From: Clostridia bacterium
Lineage (GTDB): Bacteria > Bacillota > Clostridia > RGIG6154
Assembly: GCA_017409875.1 (NCBI GenBank)
Contig: JAFQRW010000005.1
Span: forward strand, 1 to 64,000
Reading direction: 5' to 3'
Length of the DNA stretch: 64,000 bases
Notes under the pieces: model-generated
Seen by the model: the letters and a program-made list of their open reading frames with translations, nothing else
Told to the model about the DNA's origin: nothing
Databases searched by the model: none
Shown: positions 34,403-44,700 of the stretch, in pieces
Layout: the number at the start of each line of letters is the position of its first letter
Numbering within the stretch: the first letter of the stretch is position 1
Program-made: the position numbers and the translations under genes

Positions 34403-34951
34403 GTGAGGTACAGGGTTATAGATAACAAAAGGTTAAATGTTTATTTAACCAGACAGGATTTACAAAAAGAAAATGTAAGTATACAGGATATAGTAAACGG
34501 TACTCCGGAAAGTGTGGTAAAAATAAAGAAAATTTTTTCTGTTGTAAGCGGAATTGCTGAATTTGACATAACAAGTGCTGGAGTGAACATTGTACTTATG
34601 CCTATAGTAGACGGAGATTTGCTTATAAGTGCATGCGTTTCGGATGAATGCATTCTTACAGAAAAGGAATCCGAGCTTTTTGTGTATGATGACTTTGAGA
34701 ATTTGGCTTATGCTTGTTTAAAAGCACAGGATAAATGTATTGTAATATCATCACTATATATATTGACAAAGAAATATTATCTTTCAGTCAAGGCAAAGAA
34801 ATGTTTGGAGAGCAGTTATTATGATTTGGTTTCAGTGCTTTACGAATTCGGAGAAAAAAGCAAATATAGTGAGTTGTTTATAAAAGAGCATGGGAAAAAT
34901 GTTATTAAAAATAGTGCAATAGAAACAATACTAGAATATTTTTCTAAGTAG
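34403..34951 (+). CDS. MecA-like Clp adaptor protein
   Basis: 182 residues. The N-terminal 80 residues (YRVIDNKRLNVYLTRQDL, then a helix and FDITSAGVNIVLMP) and the C-terminal ferredoxin-like part (FVYDDFENLAYACLK, SSLYILTKKYYLSV) follow the MecA/NegA plan. MecA delivers substrates to ClpC-type unfoldases. GTG start with AGGAGG about 10 nt upstream. Similarity is judged by eye and the protein is shorter than B. subtilis MecA (218 aa). A possible partner, the ClpE-like protein, is at 56718. Confidence 0.68.
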   Translation: MRYRVIDNKRLNVYLTRQDLQKENVSIQDIVNGTPESVVKIKKIFSVVSGIAEFDITSAGVNIVLMPIVDGDLLISACVSDECILTEKESELFVYDDFENLAYACLKAQDKCIVISSLYILTKKYYLSVKAKKCLESSYYDLVSVLYEFGEKSKYSELFIKEHGKNVIKNSAIETILEYFSK

Positions 34952-35157
34952 GGTGCAATTTATTGACATAATTTTGAATTGCAAATAAAAAACAATGTTT
35001 AAAAATGTAATTTTTCCTTTAAAAAACACGAAAAATAGAAATTATTAACAAATTAGACACAATTTGTTAATAATTGTCATTTATAATAATAAATGTGGTA
35101 AGTAAATAACATAACTTTGCTAATATCTTTTTTATATATTCATCCCTATCTTTTTTT

Positions 35158-35193
35158 GATTGCTTCACGTAAAACGTGAAGCAATCTTTTTTT
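35158..35193 (+). terminator. Strong terminator in the 34952-35348 gap
   Basis: A perfect 13-bp stem (35158-35170 with 35174-35186), 3-base loop and seven T. It lies 207 bp past the MecA-like gene, which may be its transcript, or it may end a short RNA. The remaining 34952-35157 is AT-rich with no open frame that I trust. Confidence 0.85.
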
Positions 35194-35233
35194 GTATAAA
35201 TAAAACCGTCAATTTTTTTATTACTTTTGACAC

Positions 35234-35272
35234 AAAAAAATCCTTCTATGACGTTTTTTTATCATAGAAGGA
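35234..35272 (-). terminator. Terminator of the anion permease gene
   Basis: TCCTTCTATGA (35241-35251) pairs with TCATAGAAGGA (35262-35272). On the minus strand it is followed by TTTTTTTG, downstream of the permease stop. Confidence 0.85.
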
Positions 35273-35348
35273 ATATCCTTAGCAAATTTCAAGATGATTC
35301 AAAAATAAATTTGTATTGATAATTAATATGAACTTAGTGAATGATGTT

Positions 35349-36617
35349 TTAAGCATATATAACCCAGAAATAAATATATGCAGGGATTATTGCTGCAAGG
35401 GTAAACGGAATACCAATTCTAAAGAAGTCACTGTTTTTTACGTTATATCCTTCTTTTCTTAAAATGCCAATTCCTGTTATGTTTGCAGATGCACCGATTG
35501 GCGTACAATTTCCGCCCAGCGTTGCTCCTGAAAGCAAACCAAAATACAAAATTGTAGGATCTATTCCCAATGTGTTTGCAAGCCCGGTAACAACGGGCAA
35601 TAATGTGGCAACATAAGGAATGTTGTCAATAAATGCGGAAATCAGAACGGATACCCAGACAATCACGGTGTACAGTAAAAATACATTGCCGCCACTAACC
35701 TTCGATAAAAGGCTTGCAACAGCATCAATGACGCCCATATTTGTGATTCCGCCAATGATAATAAACAAACCAAGCAAAAGCCCGATTGTTTCAAAATCTA
35801 TTGATTTTATAGGAGCAATAGATGCGGATAATTTTTTGTTTTTAATACAAGTGTGTATTAATCCGATTATGAACAAGAAAACACATATCATACCGTTAGT
35901 AATAGCAGGTTTGTTGGGTATAAATGATGCAATAATCAAAAACACAATGGTTAATAAAAGCAAAACTGAGGGAACAAAATCGGTAACAACTGTTTTATCG
36001 CTGTTTTTTTCAATAGCTGCTTTGTCATGTCTGAATAAGTACGCAAGAATAAATACTGAAAATATCGCACCAAGCTCAACGGCAAAGAAAATACTTGGTT
36101 TGCCTTGATACCAAAAGAAATCCAAAAAGCTCATATTGGCATAAGAGCCAAGCATAATTGCTGTTGTGTCACCTACGAGAGTTGCAGCACCTTGCAGATT
36201 CGAAGAAACTGCAATTCCTATGATGAACGGAACAGGATTTGTTTTTAACTTTTTGCATATTTCTAAAGCAACGGGTGCTATCATAAGAACGGTTGCTACA
36301 TTATCTATAAATGCGGATATGATTCCGGCAAACAAAGCAAGTGCCACTGCTGCCATTTGTACGTTTGGAACTTTAAACATAACAATATCTGCAAGTAGAG
36401 CAGGCGCCTTGCTGTCGATAAAAAGCGTAACGAGTCCCATTGTTCCGGCAATCATTAAAAGCACGTTAAAATCAATGGAAGCAAATATTTGTCCGGTTGG
36501 AAGCATTCCGCTTATGATAAACAGTAAAGCTGAAACAAGCGCTATCAACGTTCGGAATTTAGTAAATGTAAGCATTAATACATATGTTGCCGCAAATAAA
36601 ATGATTGCGTATTCCAT
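35349..36617 (-). CDS. ArsB/NhaD/SLC13-type ion transporter
   Basis: 422-residue inner-membrane carrier with about 11-12 hydrophobic helices in two inverted halves. Each half carries the signature (SAFIDNVATVLMIAP about residue 100 and SAFIDNIPYVATLLP about 335) plus a GNCTPIGASAN/LVGDTT loop. This is the ion-transporter superfamily that includes arsenite pumps, Na+/H+ antiporters and dicarboxylate carriers. The substrate is not decided by sequence, and no arsR or arsC is nearby. GGAAGG ribosome site. Confidence 0.87.
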   Translation of the reverse strand: MEYAIILFAATYVLMLTFTKFRTLIALVSALLFIISGMLPTGQIFASIDFNVLLMIAGTMGLVTLFIDSKAPALLADIVMFKVPNVQMAAVALALFAGIISAFIDNVATVLMIAPVALEICKKLKTNPVPFIIGIAVSSNLQGAATLVGDTTAIMLGSYANMSFLDFFWYQGKPSIFFAVELGAIFSVFILAYLFRHDKAAIEKNSDKTVVTDFVPSVLLLLTIVFLIIASFIPNKPAITNGMICVFLFIIGLIHTCIKNKKLSASIAPIKSIDFETIGLLLGLFIIIGGITNMGVIDAVASLLSKVSGGNVFLLYTVIVWVSVLISAFIDNIPYVATLLPVVTGLANTLGIDPTILYFGLLSGATLGGNCTPIGASANITGIGILRKEGYNVKNSDFFRIGIPFTLAAIIPAYIYFWVIYA

Positions 36618-36654
36618 ATAATATTCACCTTCCTATAATAATAAATTTCCTCAA

Positions 36655-36683
36655 ATTATATCATTGTTTTTATGCTTAGTCAA
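36655..36683 (-). promoter_or_regulatory. Promoter of the anion permease gene
   Basis: On the minus strand TTGACT (36678-36683), a 17-bp spacer and a perfect TATAAT (36655-36660). Confidence 0.78.
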
Positions 36684-36853
36684 TAGATTTAAAGAATTCT
36701 GAATGAGAATTTTCGCCTTCTTTTTTGTGGATTGCAAATAATTATTTACAAAACTGATTCTATAACGTATTATAAATATTAAAAAGGGTAAATTAACAAG
36801 GGGTTAGCAACTTGAAGTTGCATTAAGTTCTAATTATAGTTGCTTGAGAAAAG

Positions 36854-36882
36854 TTGAGTTGTTTGATATCATAAAGTATATT
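36854..36882 (+). promoter_or_regulatory. Promoter of the XRE-GlmM gene
   Basis: TTGAGT (36854-36859), a 17-bp spacer and TATATT (36877-36882), 30 bp before the ATG. A small palindrome GCAACT-TGA-AGTTGC lies just upstream (about 36808-36822) and might be an operator for the XRE domain. Confidence 0.55.
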
Positions 36883-36911
36883 TGAATTAAAGAGAGGAGT
36901 AAACTTTAATT

Positions 36912-38534
36912 ATGAAAATTGGCGAAAAAATAGCAAAACTTCGTGTTGACAGAGGTATTTCCCAGGAACAACTGGCTGAAATAATGTATGTTTCAAGGCA
37001 ATCGGTTTCAAAATGGGAAATGGATCAGTCTTTGCCGCAAATCGACAAAGTTTTGCAGCTGTGCGAGTTGTTTGAAATTTCAACTGACGAACTTTTACAT
37101 GACGAAATTTCCATTAGTAGCAATCTTTCTAATAAAGACATACAAAATAAATACTTTGGTACCGATGGCTTCAGGGGCGAGGCAAATGTGGGGCTTACTT
37201 CTATGCAGGCGTACAAAGTCGGCAGATTTTTGGGGTGGTATTTTTCTTCTGAACTCTCTGGAAACAAATTACCGGGTTATAAGCCGAGAATTGTAATTGG
37301 CAAAGATACAAGACGTTCAAGCTATATGCTAGAATACTCTATTGTTGCCGGAATAACTGCATCGGGAGCAGATGCGTATATGCTGCACGTTACTACAACT
37401 CCAAGCGTTTCTTATGTAACAAGACAAGAAGAGTTTGATTGTGGAATTATGATCACAGCATCACATAATCCATACTATGACAATGGTATTAAAGTTATAA
37501 ATAAATACGGAGAAAAGCTTGACGATAAAGCTACTTCATATATTGAGGCATATATTGACGGAAATTTGAAGAGTTTAGGGATTTCGGGGTCAGATTTGCC
37601 TCTTGCACATAAAGAACGAATTGGGTGCATTGTAGACCATTCTGCAGGAAGAAACAGATACGTAGGCTATTTGATTTCTTTAGCATCTCACTCGTATAAA
37701 AATCTGAAAATCGGTATTGACTGTGCAAACGGAGCTTCCTGGATGATTGCAAAGTCAGTATTCGGAGCTTTAGGAGCACAGACAGTTGTTATTGGTGCTG
37801 AACCAAATGGATTAAATGTAAATGAAAATTGCGGCTCAACTCATATCGAAAACCTGTGCCGTATGGTTAAAGAACAACATCTTGATGTAGGATTTGCATT
37901 TGACGGGGATGCTGACAGATGTATTGCAGTTGATGAATACGGGAATGTAATTGATGGAGATAAAATGCTTTATATTTTGGGCAGGAGACTTAAATCAAGG
38001 GGTATGCTTAACCACGATACAGTTGTTGCAACTATTATGTCAAACAGCGGGTTAATAAGCAGTTTGCAAAATATTGGAATTAAATGTGTGCAAACTAATG
38101 TAGGTGACCGGTTTGTTTATGAGTCAATGTTTAAAAATGATTATTGTTTAGGTGGGGAGCAATCAGGGCATATTATACTTAAAAAATATGCAACAACCGG
38201 AGATGGCATCTTAACTGCTATAATGCTTACAGAAGAAATATGTGATTCAAAACTACAGATTTCAAAGCTTACAGAAAACGTTGTGTTATATCCGCAGTTT
38301 GTAAAAAATGTAAGAGTTAAAGATAAGTTAAAGGTGCTGTCAGACGAGATTGTTTTAGAAGAACTTGCAAAAGTTGAAAAGCTTATCGGCGGTAAGGGGA
38401 GAGTATTGCTTCGTAAAAGCGGTACTGAGCCTGTAATTCGAGTAATGATAGAATGTGAAAATGAAGATAAATGCAAAGAGTTTTGTCAACAAATTGTTGA
38501 CAAAATAGTTGAGAGGGGACATAGCGTTGATTAA
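36912..38534 (+). CDS. XRE regulator fused to a phosphoglucosamine mutase-like enzyme
   Basis: 540 residues. Residues 1-66 are an XRE helix-turn-helix (IAKLRVDRGISQEQLAEIM, then RQSVSKWE). From 81 on it is a complete alpha-D-phosphohexomutase of the GlmM type: GTDGFRG at 83-89, the phosphoserine Ser184 in TASHNPY, the Mg loop DGDAD at 331-335, GGEQSGH, and the phosphate-binding RKSGTEP. All catalytic motifs are intact, so it should be an active mutase. Normal GlmM is about 450 aa without a DNA-binding domain. GAGAGGAG ribosome site. It overlaps the acetyltransferase-like gene. Confidence 0.92.
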   Translation: MKIGEKIAKLRVDRGISQEQLAEIMYVSRQSVSKWEMDQSLPQIDKVLQLCELFEISTDELLHDEISISSNLSNKDIQNKYFGTDGFRGEANVGLTSMQAYKVGRFLGWYFSSELSGNKLPGYKPRIVIGKDTRRSSYMLEYSIVAGITASGADAYMLHVTTTPSVSYVTRQEEFDCGIMITASHNPYYDNGIKVINKYGEKLDDKATSYIEAYIDGNLKSLGISGSDLPLAHKERIGCIVDHSAGRNRYVGYLISLASHSYKNLKIGIDCANGASWMIAKSVFGALGAQTVVIGAEPNGLNVNENCGSTHIENLCRMVKEQHLDVGFAFDGDADRCIAVDEYGNVIDGDKMLYILGRRLKSRGMLNHDTVVATIMSNSGLISSLQNIGIKCVQTNVGDRFVYESMFKNDYCLGGEQSGHIILKKYATTGDGILTAIMLTEEICDSKLQISKLTENVVLYPQFVKNVRVKDKLKVLSDEIVLEELAKVEKLIGGKGRVLLRKSGTEPVIRVMIECENEDKCKEFCQQIVDKIVERGHSVD

Positions 38535-39189
38535 GCAAGTAAAAACAAAAGAGTTGTTTGATTGTAAAACTCCATATATCCTTGAATTACTTAATATGTT
38601 TGAGTACCCATGGGAAATTTTGCCGCAAATTAAAATCTATATTAATGACTTAATAAAAAATGGATTATCAGGGTTTAAAGAAATATCAGACGGTGTATTT
38701 GTAGGGGAAAATGTTAAGATTTATCCAACTGCTGTGATACAGGCACCTGCAATAATAGGTGATGGAACTGAGGTGCGTCCGGGTGCTTTTATAAGAGGAA
38801 ATGTTATTATCGGGAGAAATTGTGTAATTGGAAATTCAACAGAATTAAAAAATTGTGTCCTGCTTGATAACGTACAAGTACCGCATTATAATTATGTAGG
38901 TGACTCAGTACTTGGGAACTACGCGCACATGGGTGCAGGAACTATTTGCTCGAACTTAAAAGCTGATGGTAAACCTGTAGTAATTCATGGTGATAAAGAG
39001 TATGAAACGGGGTTAAGAAAAATAGGCGCAATATTAGGTGACAAAGCAGATGTTGGTTGCGGTTGTGTGTTAAATCCGGGTACAGTTGTGGGGAAAAATA
39101 CTTCAGTATATCCGCTTACGTCACTTAGAGGAGTTTTTCCTGCAGACTGCATAGTAAAAGCAAATAATAATGTAGTAAAAAGACAATAA
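38527..39189 (+). CDS. Left-handed beta-helix acetyltransferase, GlmU C-domain-like
   Basis: About 220 residues. A short helical N-terminus (about 1-50) precedes hexapeptide repeats (VFVGENVKIYPTAVI, AIIGDGTEVRPGAFI and later ILGDKADVGCG) of a left-handed beta-helix. It has the catalytic-like HYNYVGDS and GAGTICSNLK segments of the GlmU acetyltransferase domain but no nucleotidyltransferase domain. I chose TTG 38527, with GAGGGG 8 nt upstream inside the preceding gene. Together with the mutase it could make N-acetylglucosamine 1-phosphate. Confidence 0.85.
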   Translation: MIKQVKTKELFDCKTPYILELLNMFEYPWEILPQIKIYINDLIKNGLSGFKEISDGVFVGENVKIYPTAVIQAPAIIGDGTEVRPGAFIRGNVIIGRNCVIGNSTELKNCVLLDNVQVPHYNYVGDSVLGNYAHMGAGTICSNLKADGKPVVIHGDKEYETGLRKIGAILGDKADVGCGCVLNPGTVVGKNTSVYPLTSLRGVFPADCIVKANNNVVKRQ

Positions 39190-39200
39190 TACTAATAGTA

Positions 39201-39232
39201 GAATAAAACCACCCATTTGGGTGGTTTTATTC
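39201..39232. terminator. Bidirectional terminator between convergent genes
   Basis: A perfect 15-bp stem (39201-39215 with 39218-39232) with AAAA on one side and TTTT on the other. It includes the stop codon of the AraC-type gene. Confidence 0.85.
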
Positions 39233-40717
39233 TACATTTCCATCTTTATGCATTGTTCTGTATTGTTGGGCAGTATAACCGGTAATTTCTTTAAAAGTTT
39301 TATAAAAATGATTAAGACTGTTAAATCCGCACATTTTACATATTTCATTTACCTTGTAACGACTGCTAATTAACAACACCTTTGCACGTTGAATTCTGAC
39401 ATCTATAAGATAATCTATAAAATTGATATTATTGTCTTTTTTAAAGCGCTTGCTGAAATATGAGGGACTTAATGATACATGATTTGCTACTTCAATTAAT
39501 GATATATCTTCGGCATAATGCTGCTGAACGTATTCTTTTGCACTGATTAAAGCGTCATAATTTCTGGCAAATATACCAGCGAAGTGTTCAGTAGCACGGG
39601 TAATCATTTTTTTGGAATAGTTTATCAATGTGTTTCTGTCATTAAGTGAGTTCATATATCTTGTGTTAATATCTAAGTCTTCAAGAGCTTTTTCATCTAA
39701 ACTTTCTTTGATGGCATTTCGTACAGATTTTGAAAGCTCTTTTATATCGTTTAAATCGCGGTTAAGAACCAAAGAATTATAGTATTTGATTGATTCATAT
39801 TTATCGCCTAACCTGATAAGGGAAATAAGAGAATCTATCTTGCTTTTTTCGATATAATGACTTATACGTACTTTGTTAACAAGGGTAATGTTGTGCCTTA
39901 CTGCAATAACATTGGTTAAAACATTAAGATGCATTATTGTTTTACAGGTTTCACAAAGTGAAGATAAAACTTTTGAAAGCATATCTTTAAATTTGGCAAA
40001 AGGTATATCCTTTTCACCAAAAATAACACATACCATTGAATCAAAAAAATTAAAACAAGGAACAACAACAAAAGTATCTATATGCGGGAATTGCTTTAAC
40101 ATTGCATCATAAAGGGCTTCTTTGCCATATTTCCACGTGTTGGTTAAATACTGAGTAATGTTTGTAACAGAAATCCTTATAATCGCAGCAGGGGTATTAT
40201 GGACATCTATGTCAATATTGTTCAGCGTAAAAAGCGATTGAAGATTTATAGGTTCATTTACGGAGTTTAAAAGATAATCAGAGAGAATTTGGGAAAATGT
40301 ACCTGCTTCAATTATCTCACTTTTTTTAAGAGATTTATGCAAGGTGTTTAATTTTGCCAATATTCTGTAGCACGTATTTCTGAGACTATTAAAAGTAATG
40401 GGCTTTAAAAGATAATCGCACACACCTTCTATAATACCTTGTTGAGCATATTCAAAAGATGGGAATTTTGACATAAAAGCAACTATTGTTTTGTGATGAT
40501 TTTTGTTTATGTATCTTGCAAGGTCAATACCGCTTTGCTTTGGAATGTTAACTTCAGTCAGGACGGCATCAACCTGATTTGACTTTAAATAGTCAATAGC
40601 AGATTCCACATCATAAAATACACCAACAGGCTCGATTCCCATTTCTTTCCAATCAAAAATGTTAGTTATAGTATCAATAACTGCACTTTCAGGGTCTACA
40701 AAAATTATTTTATACAT
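39227..40717 (-). CDS. AraC-family response regulator with degenerate receiver domain
   Basis: 496 residues. An N-terminal CheY-like receiver (1-120), a long helical middle (about 130-390), and a C-terminal AraC DNA-binding domain (about 395-490, with ISLIEVANHVSLSPSYFSKRFKKD and VNEICKMCGFNSLNHFYKTFKE). In the receiver the phosphoacceptor position reads LTEVNIP, so Glu55 replaces Asp, and the acidic pair is VDPE instead of VDDE. The lysine (LLKP) is kept. It probably cannot be phosphorylated in the usual way. No histidine kinase is adjacent. Confidence 0.9.
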   Translation of the reverse strand: MYKIIFVDPESAVIDTITNIFDWKEMGIEPVGVFYDVESAIDYLKSNQVDAVLTEVNIPKQSGIDLARYINKNHHKTIVAFMSKFPSFEYAQQGIIEGVCDYLLKPITFNSLRNTCYRILAKLNTLHKSLKKSEIIEAGTFSQILSDYLLNSVNEPINLQSLFTLNNIDIDVHNTPAAIIRISVTNITQYLTNTWKYGKEALYDAMLKQFPHIDTFVVVPCFNFFDSMVCVIFGEKDIPFAKFKDMLSKVLSSLCETCKTIMHLNVLTNVIAVRHNITLVNKVRISHYIEKSKIDSLISLIRLGDKYESIKYYNSLVLNRDLNDIKELSKSVRNAIKESLDEKALEDLDINTRYMNSLNDRNTLINYSKKMITRATEHFAGIFARNYDALISAKEYVQQHYAEDISLIEVANHVSLSPSYFSKRFKKDNNINFIDYLIDVRIQRAKVLLISSRYKVNEICKMCGFNSLNHFYKTFKEITGYTAQQYRTMHKDGNVE

Positions 40718-40807
40718 AAAAGTCCTCTTTTTGACAAAATTCTAAGCATATTTTAGCATACACAGGACATAAAAGCAATACTATTTGATAAAAAATGATA
40801 TATAATA

Positions 40808-40833
40808 AATCCCCGAAATATATATCGGGGATT
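40808..40833 (-). terminator. Terminator after the CAP-domain gene
   Basis: AATCCCCGA (40808-40816) pairs with TCGGGGATT (40825-40833). On the minus strand the tail is TATTATATC, so the T-run is poor. Confidence 0.6.
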
Positions 40834-40837
40834 TGGT

Positions 40838-41704
40838 TTAACCTAAAAAACACTGTGTCCAATAGTGCTTGTAACCGGAATTTGATTTGTAATAACCGAC
40901 ACCAAGTTTTGTAACAGTTTTGTTTAAAATGTTTGCTCTGTGACCTTCAGAATTCATCCATGACTTTACAACCTCTTGCGGAGTTGCCTGACCTGCTGCA
41001 ATGTTTTCTGCTGCAGATTTGTATGATATTCCATAAGCCTTTAATCTGTCAAACGGCGATTTGCCGTCCGGGTTTGTGTGGCTGAAAAAGTTCCTGTCAG
41101 CCATATCTTTGCTGTGAGCTCTTGCGACTTCAGCAGCACGGTTATCCCACGAAAGTGAAGATAATCCATTTTTTTTGCGCTCTGCATTTACTAATTCCAA
41201 AACTTCCAGCTCATATTCTGATGCAGTTGATACATTGGTTTGAATATCCTGATTTTCATTTTCAATTTCACCTGAGTCATTTGAAGGGGGAGTTTCAATT
41301 TCCACCTTGTTGTTTTCTCCGTCCCAATGAACATCAAAATTTAACAATTCAAGAATTATTCGAAGAGGAATAAAAGTTTTTCCGTCAACTAGCTCGCAGG
41401 CAACATCTGAAATATGGTCTTTGCCATTTTGCGTAACAATGTTACTGCCAATTTTAAAGCAAATTGTTTTACCACCTAATGTTGCAGTCGTGCTGTTTGT
41501 GTTTTCGTCCCACGAAACTGTTGCACCTATGTTTTCAAATAAATCCCTCATTGGCACAAAAACCCTGTTTTGTGATATATAAGGATGGGTAGAAAGGTTT
41601 GCGTTTTTGCCATTAATAAAAACTTGTGTGCTATTTGGTGAAGCAGAAGCGGTTATTGCAAATGCAAGAATTCCGGTTAGTATTCCTGATATAAATTTTT
41701 TCAT
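40838..41704 (-). CDS. Secreted CAP-domain protein with copper-amine-oxidase-N-like domain
   Basis: 288 residues. A signal peptide (about 1-22, MKKFISGILTGILAFAITASA) is followed by a copper amine oxidase N-terminal-like stalk domain (about 27-135, with HPYISQNRVFVPMRDLFENIG and KTFIPLRIILELL). A linker rich in Asn and Glu leads to a CAP/SCP domain (about 165-288, VNAERKKNGLSSLSW, HSKDMADRNFFSHTNPDG, GHRANILN). It is exported and probably wall-associated. CAP proteins in Firmicutes have no single agreed function. It has its own GGAGG site. Confidence 0.9.
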   Translation of the reverse strand: MKKFISGILTGILAFAITASASPNSTQVFINGKNANLSTHPYISQNRVFVPMRDLFENIGATVSWDENTNSTTATLGGKTICFKIGSNIVTQNGKDHISDVACELVDGKTFIPLRIILELLNFDVHWDGENNKVEIETPPSNDSGEIENENQDIQTNVSTASEYELEVLELVNAERKKNGLSSLSWDNRAAEVARAHSKDMADRNFFSHTNPDGKSPFDRLKAYGISYKSAAENIAAGQATPQEVVKSWMNSEGHRANILNKTVTKLGVGYYKSNSGYKHYWTQCFLG

Positions 41705-41726
41705 CAGTTTCCACCTCCGTACATTT

Positions 41727-41756
41727 ATGCTAACATAAAAATTCGGAGCAAGTCAA
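41727..41756 (-). promoter_or_regulatory. Putative promoter of the CAP-domain gene
   Basis: On the minus strand TTGACT (41751-41756), an 18-bp spacer and TAGCAT (41727-41732). It lies between addA and the CAP gene. Confidence 0.4.
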
Positions 41757-41769
41757 TGTAAATATTAAC

Positions 41770-44700
41770 CTATAGCCAGCAAACTGAATTGTCATCAAGA
41801 AAATATATGCACGCATTTACAGGCTGGTCTTTATACATAGTTTTTAGCGCCAACGTATAAAATTCAAGTTGCTTTTTATAGTTTTCAATTTTTTGAGCAC
41901 GGTTTTTATCAGTAAGTATATCCGATTTGAAGTCAATAATTGTGTAACCGGAGCTGTCTTTGAAATAACAATCAATAACACCTTGGAGTTGCACATTAAG
42001 TCCGCTTTCAAAATTTAAAGAGAATTTGTCTGATATGTGGATGTTAAAAGGAATTTCCTTTTTGATAAGCTCTGCAGATTTAAGCCTTTTTCCAACATCA
42101 GTGCTAAAGAATGCAAAAATTTTATTGTATGGTATAATCTCTGCTTCATTTTCACTCAAAATTTCTTTTTTTACAAGATTTTGTATGCATAATTTAATGT
42201 CATCTGACGAGTTGATATTTTTGAAATCTAAAAACTCAAATACTTTGTGAATTGCACTGCCACGCTGCGCAGAAGTTACTGCATTTGAAACAGTAATATC
42301 TGATATGGGAATGAGTTTTTCAAAATAATCTTTATAATCAGTTTCATTTTCAAGATATTTTTTAAGTTCGGAAACAGAATATTTTGAAAATACATCCTGA
42401 CCTGCTTGAGGTACATTGTATTCAAGTTTTTGTCGGATTGAATCTGAAATTTCGCACACCGAAAATTCGTGTTGGTTATTTGCTTTTAACTGAGAAAACT
42501 CAATATTTTTCACAAAATTAATTTCAATATCAGACAAATCAGTAACATTGTTTGCATCATAACCTTGAGCTTTAAGTACAGAGTCAAAACATTTGTGCCT
42601 TATTACAGACAAAAGAATCCACGAAAGATAGTTTTTAACCGATTTTGCAACATGAGGCGGAAATTTGGGCGATTGTTCGTAAAGTGCATTTGAAAGATTT
42701 TCCAAAAGCTTTTCGCAGCTGTCAGTCGAACCGATTAATATAAGTTTTTCCTTTGCACGGGTAAGTGCAACATACAAAACCCTGAGTTCTTCAGAAAGGT
42801 GTTCGTCTGTTATTTTTCCGGAAATAGCACGCCGTATTGGAGATTTTATTTTCATGTGCTTGTCAGCATCAATATAGTCAAAACCTATACCAATATTCTT
42901 ATGTATTAATATCTTTGACGAAAGGTCTAAATTCCTGATTGCCTTTCCAAGTCTTGGTATTATTACTATTGGATATTCAAGACCTTTACTTTTGTGCATT
43001 GTTGTGATTGTTACAACATCGCTTGTATCAGGTAAAATCTTAGGAGAAGTCATTGCTTGTGAATGTGATGAAAAACTGTCAATGTAAATAAGGAACCCAA
43101 AAAGACCGCCCGAAACGTTTTTTGAATAATTATCCGCAAGTCTTAAAAAGTACCTTAAATTCAGAATTCTTTGACTTCCTCCCGGCATTGTTGCAGAAAA
43201 TTCCACCAGCATATTTTTTTGTATAACATAGTTACAAAGCTCATATACACTTAGAATTGCTGCCTGTTTTTGGTAATGTTTTAAGTCAGTAATAAATTTT
43301 TCAACCTGACTGTCATTAAAATTAACAAGCTTTTCATAAAATGAAAGACCTTTGTCACCACTTTTGCTTATTTGAAGCAATAAATCATCGCTGAATTTGT
43401 AAAATAAACTGCGCAAAACACTTATGAGCGCAACGTCGTTATAAGGATTGTCAATTACCTTTAAAAATGAGATAACCGTTTGTACTTCAATCGAAGACAG
43501 CAAAAGTTCTTTGCCACCGTCATTATAAACAGGAATTCCGGATTTAGTTAAGAATGCTGCCATCTCGTCAGAAACATTTTTAGAAGTTCTGAGCAGTATA
43601 ACAAAATCCTTGTAGGTGACAGGACGTAGTTTCTTTGTTTTTTTATCTGTTACCAAAAAGCCTGATGCAATAAGTGAGTTTATTTTATCTGCAATAACTG
43701 CACTTTCCTGTTCAACAGCAGAAAAATCGGTATATTCATTTTTTTCAATAACGGTTATGTCAACAGGACTGTCAGCACCTTCATAGTCTGCGCCATAGTA
43801 AAGCTGCTCATTTTCACCATATTCAACTTCGCCGACATCTTTGCTCATAATCTGAGAAAAAACCAGGTTCGAAAAATCAAGAATATTTTTTCTGCTTCTG
43901 AAATTGCTGGACAGAAAAATTCTCTTTCCATTATCAGAGTCGCTATCTGAATAGTTTTCTGTTTTTGAAAGGAAAATTTCAGGAGCGGTGTTTCTGAAAC
44001 GGTAAATACTCTGCTTTATATCGCCAACCATAAATATGTTTGATTTTCCGTTTGAAACAGCGTTTAAAATGGCTTCTTGCACGTCATTTGTATCCTGATA
44101 TTCGTCCACAATTATTTCATCAAATTCTTCAGAAAGTAAAGCTGCACACTCGGTAGGATTACCGTTTTCGTCGGTAAGCAGTTTTATTGCAAGATGTTCT
44201 AAGTCGTTAAAGTCAAGTAAATTTGAAGAATTTTTTTTGGCAGTATAAACTTCACTTAATTTTTTTACAAGCCTTACTATTTCTTTAATGTGGGGAAGCT
44301 GAAGTTTTGCAAATTCTTCAAGTTCTTCTATTGAAGAGCTAAGATATTTGTCTTTAATTTCATTTATTAAAGCCTTTAAATTATCTCTTTTTGTGCGAAA
44401 CGACGCAACAAAAGGCGAATTTTTGATTTTTTCATCACGTATTGTAGGAAAGTTTTTAAATTTGAGTGACGAAAAAGCATCAAAAGCACTATTGTAGTTG
44501 CTTGAAGAATTTTCACAAATGGATATTATGGCTAAATCATCAGCTGTTAGCGGTAAAAGATACTTTTGCGCAATTTCCTGCTCCTGCCCGGTAAGATTTG
44601 CTAAACTTTTAAACATTTCATTGCAAATGCTTTTTATATAGCTAAGCGAGGATTTTGCTTTTATATATAAGTGTTCAATCCAGTCGGCACTGCTAATATT

